From: Lachnospiraceae bacterium
Lineage (GTDB): Bacteria > Bacillota > Clostridia > Lachnospirales > Lachnospiraceae
Assembly: GCA_910573755.1 (NCBI GenBank)
Contig: CAJTBO010000013.1
Location: 1 to 64,000 of the forward strand
Direction of reading: 5' to 3'
DNA: 64,000 nt
Shown: positions 27,106 to 36,030 of the stretch, piece by piece
Layout of the letters: each line of letters starts with the position of its first letter
Numbering within the stretch: the stretch's first letter is position 1
Position numbers and translations under genes: made by a program
The notes under the pieces: model-generated
The model's input: only the letters and a program-made list of their open reading frames with translations
The model's database searches: none
What the model was told of the DNA's origin: nothing

Positions 27106-27483
27106 CTACGAATAAATCATCTCATTTTTTATGATTGCCTCTGCCCGGCTGCGGATATTGTTCATCCGGCCTACCCATTCAAGCTGGTTTTGGGCTTTCA
27201 GTTCCTCGGTCACTCCCTCGGCGGCTTTCATCTGCTCCATGATTAAGTCCAGCCGTTCCTCCGCCTGCTCGTTCAGGTCGGCAAGGTACGTCCATAATTT
27301 CCCGGTCAGGATAAGGGAGCTGTACCGTGCCGGGTGTTCCTGTTTGAGATATTCCCGGTGTAGCCGCCCATAACGTCCGATGGGGCGGTTCTCCTCCGGC
27401 AGCTTCAAGTCCGGGATATAGTAGTCGCCTACCAGAATATAGTCAATGCCGTTCTCTGTGATTCTTTCTTTCAGTTTTTCCAT
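27106..27483 (-). CDS. tnpV: TnpV-type transposon-encoded protein
   Basis: 125 residues resembling TnpV of Tn4451-like mobilizable transposons. Its start KERITENGIDYILVGDYYIP is followed by IGRYGRLHREYLKQEHPARY. Its role is not established. The gene overlaps the end of the XRE gene by about 40 bp. The ATG at 27483 was chosen because the extended N-terminus at 27528 lies within the upstream gene and lacks a ribosome site. Confidence 0.83.
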   Translation of the reverse strand: MEKLKERITENGIDYILVGDYYIPDLKLPEENRPIGRYGRLHREYLKQEHPARYSSLILTGKLWTYLADLNEQAEERLDLIMEQMKAAEGVTEELKAQNQLEWVGRMNNIRSRAEAIIKNEMIYS

Positions 27484-27715
27484 TGTCGTTCCCTCCTGTG
27501 GCGGAAGGCTCGTCACTGGCCAGCTCAATCACGTCCATAATGCCACAATCCAGCGTTTCGCAAATACGGGCAAGCGTGTCCATGCTGATGTGTTTCCCTT
27601 CTTTTCCCATGTTGGCAATCATATTTGTGGTCAGGCCAGCGGCAAGCCTTAAATCCTCTTTCCTCATGTTGCGCTCTATCAGTGTGTGCCAGAGCGGTTT
27701 GTAGCTGATGTGCAT
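27443..27715 (-). CDS. Small XRE-family (Cro/CI, YozG-like) regulator
   Basis: 90 residues forming one helix-turn-helix (DLRLAAGLTTNMIANMGKEG, HISMDTLARICETLDCGIMD). Such regulators accompany TnpV in mobilizable elements. The start MHISYKPLWHTLIERNMRKE is typical. The promoter is at 27757-27785. Confidence 0.82.
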   Translation of the reverse strand: MHISYKPLWHTLIERNMRKEDLRLAAGLTTNMIANMGKEGKHISMDTLARICETLDCGIMDVIELASDEPSATGGNDNGKTERKNHRERH

Positions 27716-27756
27716 TTTTCTCCCTGCCTTTCTTCCCCGGATGGGCGTTTGCACCC

Positions 27757-27785
27757 ATTATATCAGGATTCTTGCCAACTCACAA
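27757..27785 (-). promoter_or_regulatory. Promoter of the XRE-tnpV unit
   Basis: On the minus strand TTGTGA (27785-27780) and a perfect TATAAT (27762-27757) are spaced by 17 bp, about 40 bp before the XRE start. Confidence 0.6.
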
Positions 27786-27903
27786 ATATTTCTTGACGGT
27801 ATCGCCGGTTCCGTCTGGATTGTGCTTTTCCTTTCCTCTTTTGATTACCTCTAATTAGCCATGACCTGATTCAAGAAAGGAGGCGGACGGGATAAACACA
27901 TCA

Positions 27904-28794
27904 GTGGATATAGCGGGCATCAGGTTAAAGAACCCGGTGATGCCTGCGTCCGGGACATTCGGCTCCGGGCAGGAATACAGTGGGTTCGTGGATTTGAACC
28001 GGCTAGGCGCGGTGGTCACGAAAGGCGTCTCATGCGTCCCGTGGGAGGGGAACCCGGCCCCAAGGAGCATGGAGACGGCCAGCGGGATGATAAACGCGGT
28101 GGGGCTGCAGAATCCGGGGATAGACGTCTTTATAGAAAGGGACCTCCCTTTCCTCAGACAGTTTGACACGAAGGTCATTGTGAACATATGCGGCGGCACC
28201 GTGGCGGATTACCTGGAAGTGGTGGAACGGCTGTCCGGGCAGGAGATAGATATGCTGGAGATCAATATTTCCTGTCCGAACGTGGAGCATGGCGGGATCG
28301 CTTTCGGGCAGGAGCCGGGGATGGTGGAGTACATCATGAAGGAGATAAAAAAGAAAGCGGCGCAGCCCGTTTCCATGAAGCTGACGCCGAATGTCACGGA
28401 CATAACGGAGATCGCAAAGGCGGCGGAGGCCGGCGGTGCGGACGCGCTCTCGCTGATCAATACCATTACGGGCATGAGGATTGACGTGAAGAAAAGGGCG
28501 TTCTGCGTGGCAAACAAGACGGGCGGTCTGTCCGGGCCTGCCATAAAGCCGATTGCGCTGCGGATGGTCTGGCAGGTCTGCCGGGCGGTAAATATCCCGG
28601 TCATCGGGATGGGAGGGATTCAGACGGCGGAGGATGCGCTGGAATTCATCATGGCCGGTGCCGCCGCGGTGGCGGTGGGGACGGCGAATTTCAGGAACCC
28701 TTATGCCATGCCGGAGATCATCGGCGGGCTGGAAAAGTACATGGAGGAAAACGGTATCCGGGACTTAAAGGAGATCAGGGGTATCGTCAGTTAG
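27904..28794 (+). CDS. pyrD: Dihydroorotate dehydrogenase, class 1B-like
   Basis: FMN enzyme of pyrimidine synthesis oxidising dihydroorotate. A cysteine base lies in LEINISCPNVEHGG, characteristic of class 1. KNPVMPASGTFGSG and VIGMGGIQTAEDALEFIMAG bind FMN. No PyrK iron-sulfur subunit gene is in the window, which class 1B enzymes normally need. The listed GTG at 27904 has poor spacing to its ribosome site. AAAGGAGG is ideally placed eight bases before an ATA codon at 27892, where the family start MNTxVDIAG would begin. Either ATA is used or an ATG has mutated. Confidence 0.88.
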   Translation: MDIAGIRLKNPVMPASGTFGSGQEYSGFVDLNRLGAVVTKGVSCVPWEGNPAPRSMETASGMINAVGLQNPGIDVFIERDLPFLRQFDTKVIVNICGGTVADYLEVVERLSGQEIDMLEINISCPNVEHGGIAFGQEPGMVEYIMKEIKKKAAQPVSMKLTPNVTDITEIAKAAEAGGADALSLINTITGMRIDVKKRAFCVANKTGGLSGPAIKPIALRMVWQVCRAVNIPVIGMGGIQTAEDALEFIMAGAAAVAVGTANFRNPYAMPEIIGGLEKYMEENGIRDLKEIRGIVS

Positions 28795-28824
28795 ATTTTT
28801 ACAGACAGGAAGGAGAGATGGTTT

Positions 28825-29709
28825 ATGCATTACACGGGAACGATATGGAGGCCGCCCTATGAGGCGGGGAGCGCACTGGTACAGGCGACGGCGGGCTGTA
28901 CCCACCACAAATGCAAGTTCTGCACGCTCTATGAGGACGTGCCGTTTAAGTTCCGTATGTCGCCTTTATCTGAGGTGGAGGCGGACTTAAAGGAGATCAG
29001 CCGTTACTACCGGAACGCAAAGAGGGTATTCTTCACCGGGGCGAACCCCTTCGTATTAAGTTTTGACAAGCTGAAAACGCTGGCGGAACTGGTGCGGAAA
29101 TATTACCCGAAAGTGCAGTCCATCGGCTGTTTCGCCCGCATCACGGACATCACGCCGAAGACCACGGAGCAGCTACGGGAACTGAGGGGGCTTGGGTACA
29201 ACAGCCTTACCATCGGCGTGGAGGCGGGTGACGAGGAATCCCTGTCCTTCATGCATAAAGGGTTCGGCACGAAGGAGATCATAGAAGAATGTAAAAGGCT
29301 GGATGAGGTGGGGATGGATTATAACTTCTTCTACCTTGCCGGGATATACGGCTCCAGGCATATGGAGGAAGGGGTGAAGAACACGGCGGAGGTGTTCAAC
29401 CAGCTCCACCCGAAGGTCATTGTTTCCTCCATGCTGACGGTCTACCCGACCTCGGAACTGTACCGGGAAATCCAGGCGGGGAACTGGACGGAGGAAACGG
29501 AGATAGAAAAGCTGTATGAATTAAGGACGCTGGTCGGCAGCCTTGACATAGACACCTATTTTGCAACGATGGGCGCATCGAACTGCATCAACGTGGAAGG
29601 CCATCTGCCGAAGGATAGGGGACGGATGGTCAAGTGGCTGGATGAGGTCATCGGCGCTGTGGACGAAAAGGAACTGCGCAGGTACCGTGAGAACCTGCGG
29701 CATCTGTAA
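28825..29709 (+). CDS. Radical SAM protein of unknown function (paralogue 1)
   Basis: 294 residues. The cluster motif CX3CX2C is CTHHKCKFC, after the family beginning HYTGTIWRPPYEA. A TIM-barrel continues through FTGANPFVLSF (GGE-like position) and LTIGVEAGDEESL. It resembles the Elp3/HemN-like radical SAM barrel without a recognised accessory domain. Paralogues are at 55659 and 56575. It sits between pyrD and a Nudix gene with short spacers, so the three are probably co-transcribed. The substrate is unknown. Confidence 0.85.
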   Translation: MHYTGTIWRPPYEAGSALVQATAGCTHHKCKFCTLYEDVPFKFRMSPLSEVEADLKEISRYYRNAKRVFFTGANPFVLSFDKLKTLAELVRKYYPKVQSIGCFARITDITPKTTEQLRELRGLGYNSLTIGVEAGDEESLSFMHKGFGTKEIIEECKRLDEVGMDYNFFYLAGIYGSRHMEEGVKNTAEVFNQLHPKVIVSSMLTVYPTSELYREIQAGNWTEETEIEKLYELRTLVGSLDIDTYFATMGASNCINVEGHLPKDRGRMVKWLDEVIGAVDEKELRRYRENLRHL

Positions 29710-29720
29710 GGAGGGGAGCC

Positions 29721-30548
29721 ATGATACAGGATATCTCCCCTTACAGGCTGGATACGGCATACCGCGGTACAGCCCCGGTCCCGGATGACTGCTTTTTCTC
29801 CTTCCGGGGAGAGGATGTGCTTTTGCGGGATATGGGGGACGGGCATAGGAGCCTCCCGTCCTTCCGGGATTTGGGGCATCCGGCAGGAAAAATGGAAAGC
29901 AGGGCGGTATTCCTGTTCCGGGCGGGCAGGGAGCCCGTTTACCTGCTGGGGCAGGAGGTGTCCGGATGCCGGGGGCTTGGGTATTTCCCCATCTGTGAAT
30001 TAAAAGACGTCCTGCTGGAGTGGGTTTTCTTTGCCGGGGCCACGGCCCTGCACTTAAGCCGCTGGTATGAAGGGAACAGGTATTGCGGCAGGTGCGGCGG
30101 GAGAATGGAAAGGAAGCCAGGGCAGAGGACGCTTGCCTGCCCGGAGTGCGGGAATACGGTATATCCCGGCATTGCCCCGGTGGTAATGGTGGCGGTCACG
30201 GACGGGGACAGGCTGCTGATGACAAAATATGCAGACCGCTCCCTCCCGCAGTGGGTACTCATATCCGGCTTCGTGGAGGCAGGGGAGACGCTGGAGGAAG
30301 CGGCGGAGAGGGAGGTCTATGAGGAGACAGGCATCCGCATCCGGGATTTGCAGTATTTTGGCAGCCAGCCGTGGGGGTTCTCCGGCTCCGTTATCGCAGG
30401 CTATACTGCAAGGCTGGACGGCCCTGATGAAATCCGCCCTGACAGGAAAGAACTGGCGGAGGCAGAGTGGCATCTGCGTTCCAGACTTCCGGATGAATTG
30501 ACGGATATCAGTATTGCCCATGAGATGATTGAATCATTGAGGCTTTAG
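29721..30548 (+). CDS. nudC: NudC-like NAD(H) pyrophosphatase (Nudix)
   Basis: Hydrolyses NADH or NAD-type caps to mononucleotides. A four-cysteine zinc ribbon (CGRCGG, then CPECGN) is followed by the Nudix box GX5EX7REUXEEXGU around GFVEAGETLEEA, and a SQPW motif (SQPWGFSGS) typical of NudC, slightly altered from SQPWPFPxS. 275 residues is the normal length. It begins 11 bp after the radical SAM stop, preceded by AAGGAGGGG. Confidence 0.9.
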   Translation: MIQDISPYRLDTAYRGTAPVPDDCFFSFRGEDVLLRDMGDGHRSLPSFRDLGHPAGKMESRAVFLFRAGREPVYLLGQEVSGCRGLGYFPICELKDVLLEWVFFAGATALHLSRWYEGNRYCGRCGGRMERKPGQRTLACPECGNTVYPGIAPVVMVAVTDGDRLLMTKYADRSLPQWVLISGFVEAGETLEEAAEREVYEETGIRIRDLQYFGSQPWGFSGSVIAGYTARLDGPDEIRPDRKELAEAEWHLRSRLPDELTDISIAHEMIESLRL

Positions 30549-30597
30549 AGGAAAGGCTGGATAAAGATAGTTTACTGTACTAAGGATAAAGAGGAAG

Positions 30598-30616
30598 AGG
30601 GCTCACAGGCCCTTTT
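30598..30616 (+). terminator. Terminator of the pyrD-radical SAM-nudC unit
   Basis: GGGC-TCACAG-GCCC followed by TTTTTCT, 50 bp after the nudC stop. Confidence 0.65.
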
Positions 30617-30617
30617 T

Positions 30618-30735
30618 CTATGTGCGGCGGTCTGTCGTATCCGCAGGCACGTCTGACAACAGAAACCGCTTGGAAAGCGGGGGAGTCAGAGTTAATATGC
30701 TTACACGGCGGTTTGCGTTTGTGCCGCCTATATCG
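30618..30735 (+). repeat. Shared leader of LytTR regulator genes (copy A)
   Basis: Aligns with 45550-45700. Common elements are GCGGCGGTCTG, then TTGGAAAGCGGGGGAGTCAGAG and the GGCGGTTTGCG...CCGCC hairpin (about 30706-30731), ending near GACGAAAAACTTTAG. Both copies precede AgrA-type regulator genes. Confidence 0.65.
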
Positions 30736-30792
30736 GACGAATGGCGAAAAACTTTAGGGCTGATTTGGACTTTCAAAAACAAAAAATCTGCG

Positions 30793-30822
30793 ATTCACGT
30801 AGCCAGATTAACCATTCACGAA
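30793..30822 (+). promoter_or_regulatory. LytTR-type direct-repeat operator
   Basis: ATTCACGTA and ATTCACGAA are separated by 12 bp (21-bp period), the layout bound by LytTR dimers. The complement TACGTGAAT fits the LytTR consensus at eight of nine positions. It lies 54 bp before the regulator start, suggesting autoregulation. Confidence 0.55.
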
Positions 30823-30875
30823 GTAGACGTTAGAAATCGCCCTTATTTTTCCGATAAGTTAGTTGAGGACTGGAG

Positions 30876-31607
30876 GTGGCAGAAACGATAAAAATTGCGG
30901 TGTGTGATGATGAAAAAAATATAAGGTCTTACCTTGTTTCGCTCATCAAAAAGCAGGGAGGGGAGTGCGGCATCACGGAATATGCCTCTGCCGATGCGTA
31001 CCTCTCGGACGGTAAGGAGCATGACATTATTTTTCTGGACATAGAGATGGGCGGCTCCGGCGCAGGTCTGGACGGCATGGGACTGGCAAGGCATATCCGG
31101 GGCATGGAGGCGCAGAAACAGCCTATCATCATTTTTGTGACAGGGTATGAAAAATATGTGTATGACGCATTTGACGTAGGGGCGTTCCAGTATCTGGTAA
31201 AGCCCGTGGACGAACAGAAATTCGCAGAGGTGTTCGGACGGGCGGCGGGGCAGGTTTTATCCGAGGCGGAGCAGCGGAAGAAAAAACTTGTGATCCAGTA
31301 TGGCGGCGAGGGAAAGGCAATACCGCTGAATGACATTTATTACATGGAAAGCCGGAACCACAATATCATCCTGTACCTGAAAGACGGAAGTATGGAATAC
31401 TATGCGAAAATCGGGGATTTGGAGGAGGAGCTGGCGGGGCAGTTCTACCGCATCCACCGGGGATACCTTATCAACCTTTTCCATGTGGAGGGTTACGATA
31501 AGACGGAGGTAAGGATGGCGAACGGGGATAAGCTGCTTCTTTCAAGGTATAAATATGACGGCTTTGTGCAGGCGTACATGGATTACATTTCGGAGGAAAG
31601 CCTATGA
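30876..31607 (+). CDS. AgrA-like LytTR response regulator
   Basis: 243 residues: a receiver domain (CDDEKNIR pocket, phospho-Asp in DIIFLDIEM, Lys in QYLVKPV) followed by a LytTR DNA-binding domain (YYMESRNHNIILYLKDGSME, FYRIHRGYLINLFHV). It starts with GTG; the ribosome site is weak and partly overlaps the start. Its stop overlaps the kinase start by 4 bp (ATGA). The sensor partner is the next gene. Targets are probably its own leader and the downstream cassette. Confidence 0.9.
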   Translation: MAETIKIAVCDDEKNIRSYLVSLIKKQGGECGITEYASADAYLSDGKEHDIIFLDIEMGGSGAGLDGMGLARHIRGMEAQKQPIIIFVTGYEKYVYDAFDVGAFQYLVKPVDEQKFAEVFGRAAGQVLSEAEQRKKKLVIQYGGEGKAIPLNDIYYMESRNHNIILYLKDGSMEYYAKIGDLEEELAGQFYRIHRGYLINLFHVEGYDKTEVRMANGDKLLLSRYKYDGFVQAYMDYISEESL

Positions 31608-33013
31608 GCCAGCCAGCGTTTGAAATAGTGAATAGCATCTTGGATATATGGAAGATTGCCGTACAAGCCATCATGTTCCTTGTTTTGTGGGCGGCGGCTT
31701 TCAGGGAGAAAAAATCAAAAAGGGATGGCATTGCGGCAGTGCTGTTTATCCTTGCCAATATAGGGATAGGATTCCTTTCGTGTGCCGCTTGGGTGCGATA
31801 TGGCGTTTCCGCTTTCGCAATAATGGGTTATGCCGGGATATGTTATAAAAAGCAGATTGGAAAAGCAGTATTTGTGATGCTCGCTTTTTATAACCTCCAT
31901 TGTCTTGGCTATTTGATGGCGAGCAGTATTTATGAAAAAGTGATGAGCGTTATGATGAAAAGTATTGATTTTCTGCAGGATAGTTACCTGCAGGAAGTGA
32001 ATCAATGCATGGCAGTTGGGGTGTTCTGCCTGACATTTTCTTATTCCGTATTATTGGCGACAATGACGCTTATTTTGTACAGACTTATGAAGGGTGTAAC
32101 TATAATGGCGTGGCAGGATGTTATCCTGCTTTCCATCCTGAATTTTGTCGGGAGCATGATTACAAAAATCATTGTAGGGCTGCTTACTGTAAAGATAGAT
32201 GATGAGCTTTTTATTTTATTTGATGAGAAACCGGATCTGTTATGGAAAATGCCGCTGGTCGCAGTTCTTATATTTGCGGGGGAAGCTGCATTGATTTATT
32301 TCTGGCAGAGATACCGTATCCTGCTTGCCGAGAGACAGAAACATTTCGTGGAGGAACAGCAGGTCAGGGCCATGAAGAAGCGTCTGGAGGAAGCGGAGAA
32401 TTTCTATGGAAGCATCCGGAGGGTGCGCCATGAGATGAAGAACCATATGGCGAACATCAAAGGACTGGCAGGAGCCGGGGAGTATGGGGAGATAGAGGAA
32501 TACGTCCGCAGGATGGATGAGACCATGCAGGAACTGGAATATAAGTATGTGACGGGGAATGCGGTGACGGATGTCATCATCAATGACAAATGCCGCAGGG
32601 CTGAAAAAGTGGGAATCCGGTTTGACGCAGATTTCCGGTACGGAGGGGAAATCCCAGCATTTGATTTAGGGATTATCCTAAACAATCTTCTGGATAATGC
32701 CATAGAGGCCTGTGAAAAGCTGGAAACAGGTAAAGGATTTGTACGCCTTTCATTAAAGCGGAAAAAGCAGTTTTTGATACTGTATGTAGAAAATAGCTTT
32801 GACGGCGCTGTCCCTATAAGCAAAGGCAGTCCGCTCCCGCCTACAACGAAACAGAGTATCCTGCCGGGAATCATTACGGAGCATGGGATAGGGCTTGAAA
32901 ATGTGCGGGATATTGCAGAGAGGTATTTCGGTGGTGTAAACATAAAAGTGAAAGGGGATGTGTTCCATGTGACGGTAATGCTGCAGCAGGAAAATCAGGA
33001 TAAAATTGTGTGA
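31604..33013 (+). CDS. AgrC-like GHKL sensor histidine kinase
   Basis: 469 residues. About six hydrophobic helices (residues 8-230) form the membrane sensor, as in peptide-pheromone receptors. A coiled linker, the phospho-acceptor His276 in RRVRHEMKNHMANIKGL, and a GHKL ATPase (LNNLLDNAIEACEKLE, GIGLENVRDIAERYFGG) follow. No AgrB/AgrD peptide-maker genes are visible nearby, so the signal is unknown. It is coupled by ATGA to the regulator upstream, and its stop lies 27 bp before the cassette's first gene. Confidence 0.9.
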   Translation: MSQPAFEIVNSILDIWKIAVQAIMFLVLWAAAFREKKSKRDGIAAVLFILANIGIGFLSCAAWVRYGVSAFAIMGYAGICYKKQIGKAVFVMLAFYNLHCLGYLMASSIYEKVMSVMMKSIDFLQDSYLQEVNQCMAVGVFCLTFSYSVLLATMTLILYRLMKGVTIMAWQDVILLSILNFVGSMITKIIVGLLTVKIDDELFILFDEKPDLLWKMPLVAVLIFAGEAALIYFWQRYRILLAERQKHFVEEQQVRAMKKRLEEAENFYGSIRRVRHEMKNHMANIKGLAGAGEYGEIEEYVRRMDETMQELEYKYVTGNAVTDVIINDKCRRAEKVGIRFDADFRYGGEIPAFDLGIILNNLLDNAIEACEKLETGKGFVRLSLKRKKQFLILYVENSFDGAVPISKGSPLPPTTKQSILPGIITEHGIGLENVRDIAERYFGGVNIKVKGDVFHVTVMLQQENQDKIV

Positions 33014-33039
33014 CGGAAAAAGAAAGGAGAGAATGTATT

Positions 33040-33696
33040 ATGAGTATGTTAGGAGTAAGCAATGCCGTAATAGGTGCATATCAGCACATAGGCAGGACGC
33101 AGAAAAATGCGGCAAGTGGAGCAAGTTTTACAGAACGGGCAGCGCAGACACAGGAAGCCTCGGATGCAGAAAAACTGGAGAATTTCAAAAAAGAAATCTG
33201 GAATGAGATAAATTCCATGCCGTGGGGAGCAAATACTTCCATACAGATAACGGATGGGGCTTTTAGGAAAATGATGGAAGACGGCGAATTTAAAAACAAA
33301 ATGATGAAGATCATCCGGGAGGATGCCGTCGGTTCCAATAAGATGTGCGGTGGGACGTTGATAAACATTGATGAAAATGGGTATAAAGGTTATTCCTATA
33401 TGGCAGACCATGCAAAAGAGGCAGGCTCGGCATTTGCAGCTCATTCCAAAGATAAGGATGCTTTTTATGTAAAAAAAGCAGAAAAAAGGCGGGAGTATAT
33501 GAGGCTGTTGGAGGAAAAGCGGGTGCAGGCTAAGAGACAGCAGCAGGAACTTTTGGACGAAAAGATTGCAAAGGCGGAACAGGAGAGAAGCAGGCTGGCA
33601 AAGGCGTGGAGCAGTAAGCAGCAGATGGCGAAGGTTTCCAGTGCTTATGAATCGAATATAATGACGGAAACTGTGGCAGGCGGTGAGGTAAAGTAA
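33040..33696 (+). CDS. Cassette protein 1, leaderless helical protein of unknown function
   Basis: 218 residues from the ATG at 33040, after GAAAGGAGAG. There is no signal peptide or transmembrane helix. The N-terminus MSMLGVSNAVIGAYQHIG is followed by an Ala-rich linker. A globular part (KKEIWNEINSMPWGANTS to GGTLINIDENGYKGYSYM) precedes a long charged helix (KKAEKRREYMRLLEEKRVQA). The globular and helix parts parallel the protein at 35221, so the two are related. I do not know a function; the layout resembles proteins in Lachnospiraceae that I recall only as DUF entries. Confidence 0.72.
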   Translation: MSMLGVSNAVIGAYQHIGRTQKNAASGASFTERAAQTQEASDAEKLENFKKEIWNEINSMPWGANTSIQITDGAFRKMMEDGEFKNKMMKIIREDAVGSNKMCGGTLINIDENGYKGYSYMADHAKEAGSAFAAHSKDKDAFYVKKAEKRREYMRLLEEKRVQAKRQQQELLDEKIAKAEQERSRLAKAWSSKQQMAKVSSAYESNIMTETVAGGEVK

Positions 33697-33697
33697 A

Positions 33698-35092
33698 ATG
33701 AATGGCATATCATTATCAAGCAAAGTAATCCATTGGAATCCGAAGGATTTTGCCGTGAGCCAGAATTTCAACAAGGTAATCCGGGAGAATGAAAAGGTTT
33801 CTAATGATTATTACTGGAAAAGCAATAAGGCTGAGGGTGTGGACTGTTTCGGGAGGGCGGTTGACCTGACCACGCTTATCAATAAGCCGGATGGATATTT
33901 GCAGGGGAGGCTGTCGGATGCGGACGATGCCGACTATTATCAGTTCAACATAGCGGAATACAGGATTTTAGGCACTGTGTCCGACAAGCATAACCTTGAC
34001 ATAACAGTGACACTCGACCACATCCCGGAGGGCTGTGATTATGACCTTGTTTTGTATGACGGCGACGGGAACCAGGTAGGGATTGGCAGGGATAATGGAA
34101 ATGGCGGCAAGAGTGTGATCGTGCCGAACTGGAACCTGGAGAACCGGGAGTATACGGTAAAGGTGCTGGCAAAGGACGGCTCCCCGGTAAATGCGGAGGA
34201 ATATTACCACCTTTCCTTCCAGACGCAGAAGGCGGCAGGGGACAATGTACTCAGGCAGCAGGCAAAGGAAATGCAGGAATACGCCGGTGCGCTGCGCCGG
34301 AAACTGCATGACGGGCAGGACGCAGCAGAAGAAAAACAGGCGCTCCAGCAGATTAGGGAAAAGTACGGGGCGTATTATGCACAGCAGATGGATGAGCTGC
34401 ATAAAACACAGGCGGCGGAATATCTGCCGGAAGGGGAAGTTTTTGATGAAAGCCGTAAGGCTGAACTTCTTTCCAAAATGGCGGCGGGCGGGGAACTGAC
34501 GAAGCAGGAGAAAGGGCTGGCCAATATCTTTGCATCTGCACAGGAAATTGACAGCGCCACAGCGTCCGCAAAACTGCAGGCGGATATCGGTGAAGAAATC
34601 TTCCGGCAGATGGGGCAGTCCGGCATTTCCCCCATACCTTCTTTTGAAGTCAGCATTGGCATAGACGGCAAGGCGGAAGTAAAGGGGATTGAAGATGCGG
34701 CTGTGAAGGAAAAAGTGGAGGACATCCTGAACGGTTTTTCCGGGGAACTGATGGATACTTATATTTCCATAAATGCGGGTATGCAGGGAATGAATAAACA
34801 GGAGCAGTACATATTGAAGGCGGCAATGGGGATCGAGGCATTTTTGCAGAAAGCAACGGGCGGCAAAGTGGCGCTGTCAGACATCACAGTGGAGAACGGC
34901 AGGATAAAAGGGCTGGATGCGCCACTTGATAAACTGCTCAATGATCCGGGGCAGAACCAGACATACCTTGATTATAGGGCGGACATACTTGCAATCAAGA
35001 ATTATGAAAGGATGAATGGAAACGGTCTGCTGGGAGGATTCAGCGCAAGATATGCTGTTGACGGGGAAACAATCCGTACAGTTAGTGTGTAA
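33698..35092 (+). CDS. Cassette protein 2 with a PPC-like beta-sandwich
   Basis: 464 residues starting MNGISLSSKVIHWNPKDFAV, no signal peptide. Residues about 60-175 (YLQGRLSDADDADYYQFNIA, DYDLVLYDGDGNQVG, YTVKVLAKDGS) look like a pre-peptidase C-terminal (PPC) type beta-sandwich, a domain usually found in secreted proteins. The remaining two thirds are helical and Ala/Lys/Glu-rich without recognised motifs. It starts one base after cassette gene 1 stops. The combination of an export-type domain and a missing leader points to an unconventional secretion route, which is inference. Confidence 0.7.
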   Translation: MNGISLSSKVIHWNPKDFAVSQNFNKVIRENEKVSNDYYWKSNKAEGVDCFGRAVDLTTLINKPDGYLQGRLSDADDADYYQFNIAEYRILGTVSDKHNLDITVTLDHIPEGCDYDLVLYDGDGNQVGIGRDNGNGGKSVIVPNWNLENREYTVKVLAKDGSPVNAEEYYHLSFQTQKAAGDNVLRQQAKEMQEYAGALRRKLHDGQDAAEEKQALQQIREKYGAYYAQQMDELHKTQAAEYLPEGEVFDESRKAELLSKMAAGGELTKQEKGLANIFASAQEIDSATASAKLQADIGEEIFRQMGQSGISPIPSFEVSIGIDGKAEVKGIEDAAVKEKVEDILNGFSGELMDTYISINAGMQGMNKQEQYILKAAMGIEAFLQKATGGKVALSDITVENGRIKGLDAPLDKLLNDPGQNQTYLDYRADILAIKNYERMNGNGLLGGFSARYAVDGETIRTVSV

Positions 35093-35139
35093 TGCCGCAG
35101 GCGGAGATACGCTGCTTGGTTAATGAAGGGCATCATGCC

Positions 35140-35195
35140 CGGACTTACCACAAGGGGGCATGGGCGGCTCCGAATGACAGAGGGGGCGCAGGTAA
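35140..35195 (+). repeat. Cassette leader repeat, copy A
   Basis: CCCGGACTTACCACAAGGG then GCATGGGCGGCTC and GACAGAGGGGG. It is shared with copies B and C in front of other cassette genes and ends 25-30 bp before the start codon. Confidence 0.65.
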
Positions 35196-35220
35196 GATTT
35201 TTTGAAGGAGGATGAAAATT

Positions 35221-35964
35221 ATGTCAATGGAGATCACAAACAATTACAGTAACTATGCGGCAAATTATACTGATGCCGTGAAAAAGCCGGATGGCAGAGC
35301 GGCAACAGAGGTAAAGACAAGCAAATCAACAAACAGCAAAGACAAGGTGCAGGCGTATTATGAACAGCTATGCAAAAAATTTCCACAGATAAATTTCAAC
35401 ACAAATGGCGGCGTATTACCAAGCAATAGCAGCAGAGTCACGGTAAATCTTTCGTATGACTGTTTGAAGAAAATGGCAAATGATCCTGAATTCGCAAAAG
35501 AAATCGAATGGAATCTGTCGGGAGAAGTTGCTGCAAACTCAATGGTTTATGGGTGGGCGCAGAGAGATGGTGTCGTACTTGGCGGAAGGACTGTTACATA
35601 TGATGCCAATGGCAACAGGCAGTCATCCTGTGGCGGCATGAGGACAGCAAATACAGGGAATGGAAATAACAATACTGATAAAATACAGAAGAAGTATAAG
35701 GAAGAGGAAGAACGCCTGTTAAAAGCCAGAAAGAAACGTGAAGAAAAGGAAAAAATTGCTGAAAAGCAAGCAGAGAAAAAGGCGGAGGAAGAAAAAGCAG
35801 CGGAACGTCGGGCAGAAAGAAAAGAGCATATGGAAAAACTGATGGAAGGGACGTACAAGGTATCTGCCATTAGCACGGATATGAAAAGTGTTACACAGAA
35901 TATTGTTGAGGTGGTTTCAGGCACATCATCATCCACAGGGGCAAGTTTTGATTTAAAGGCGTAA
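35221..35964 (+). CDS. Cassette protein 3, paralogue of protein 1
   Basis: 247 residues from the ATG at 35221; GAAGGAGG lies ten bases before it, whereas the ATG at 35212 would touch the ribosome site. A Ser/Thr/Asn-rich N-terminus (NNYSNYAANYTDAVKKPDG) precedes a globular part (QAYYEQLCKKFPQINFNTNG, LKKMANDPEFAKEIEWNL, GGRTVTYDANGNRQSSCGGM). A very long Lys/Glu/Ala coiled helix (about residues 160-215) and a short tail ending ASFDLKA follow. No export signal. It is homologous to the protein at 33040 in domain order. Confidence 0.7.
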   Translation: MSMEITNNYSNYAANYTDAVKKPDGRAATEVKTSKSTNSKDKVQAYYEQLCKKFPQINFNTNGGVLPSNSSRVTVNLSYDCLKKMANDPEFAKEIEWNLSGEVAANSMVYGWAQRDGVVLGGRTVTYDANGNRQSSCGGMRTANTGNGNNNTDKIQKKYKEEEERLLKARKKREEKEKIAEKQAEKKAEEEKAAERRAERKEHMEKLMEGTYKVSAISTDMKSVTQNIVEVVSGTSSSTGASFDLKA

Positions 35965-36030
35965 GGGATATTCCGCAGCAGACGGCTCAGATATGGCTGT
36001 TACATAAAAGGAAATCGGAGGGCTTGAAAA

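Noticed and set aside
30622-30891. 89-codon frame in the LytTR leader
   Set aside because: It coincides with conserved hairpins and direct repeats; the corresponding frame in the second leader is interrupted after about 20 codons.
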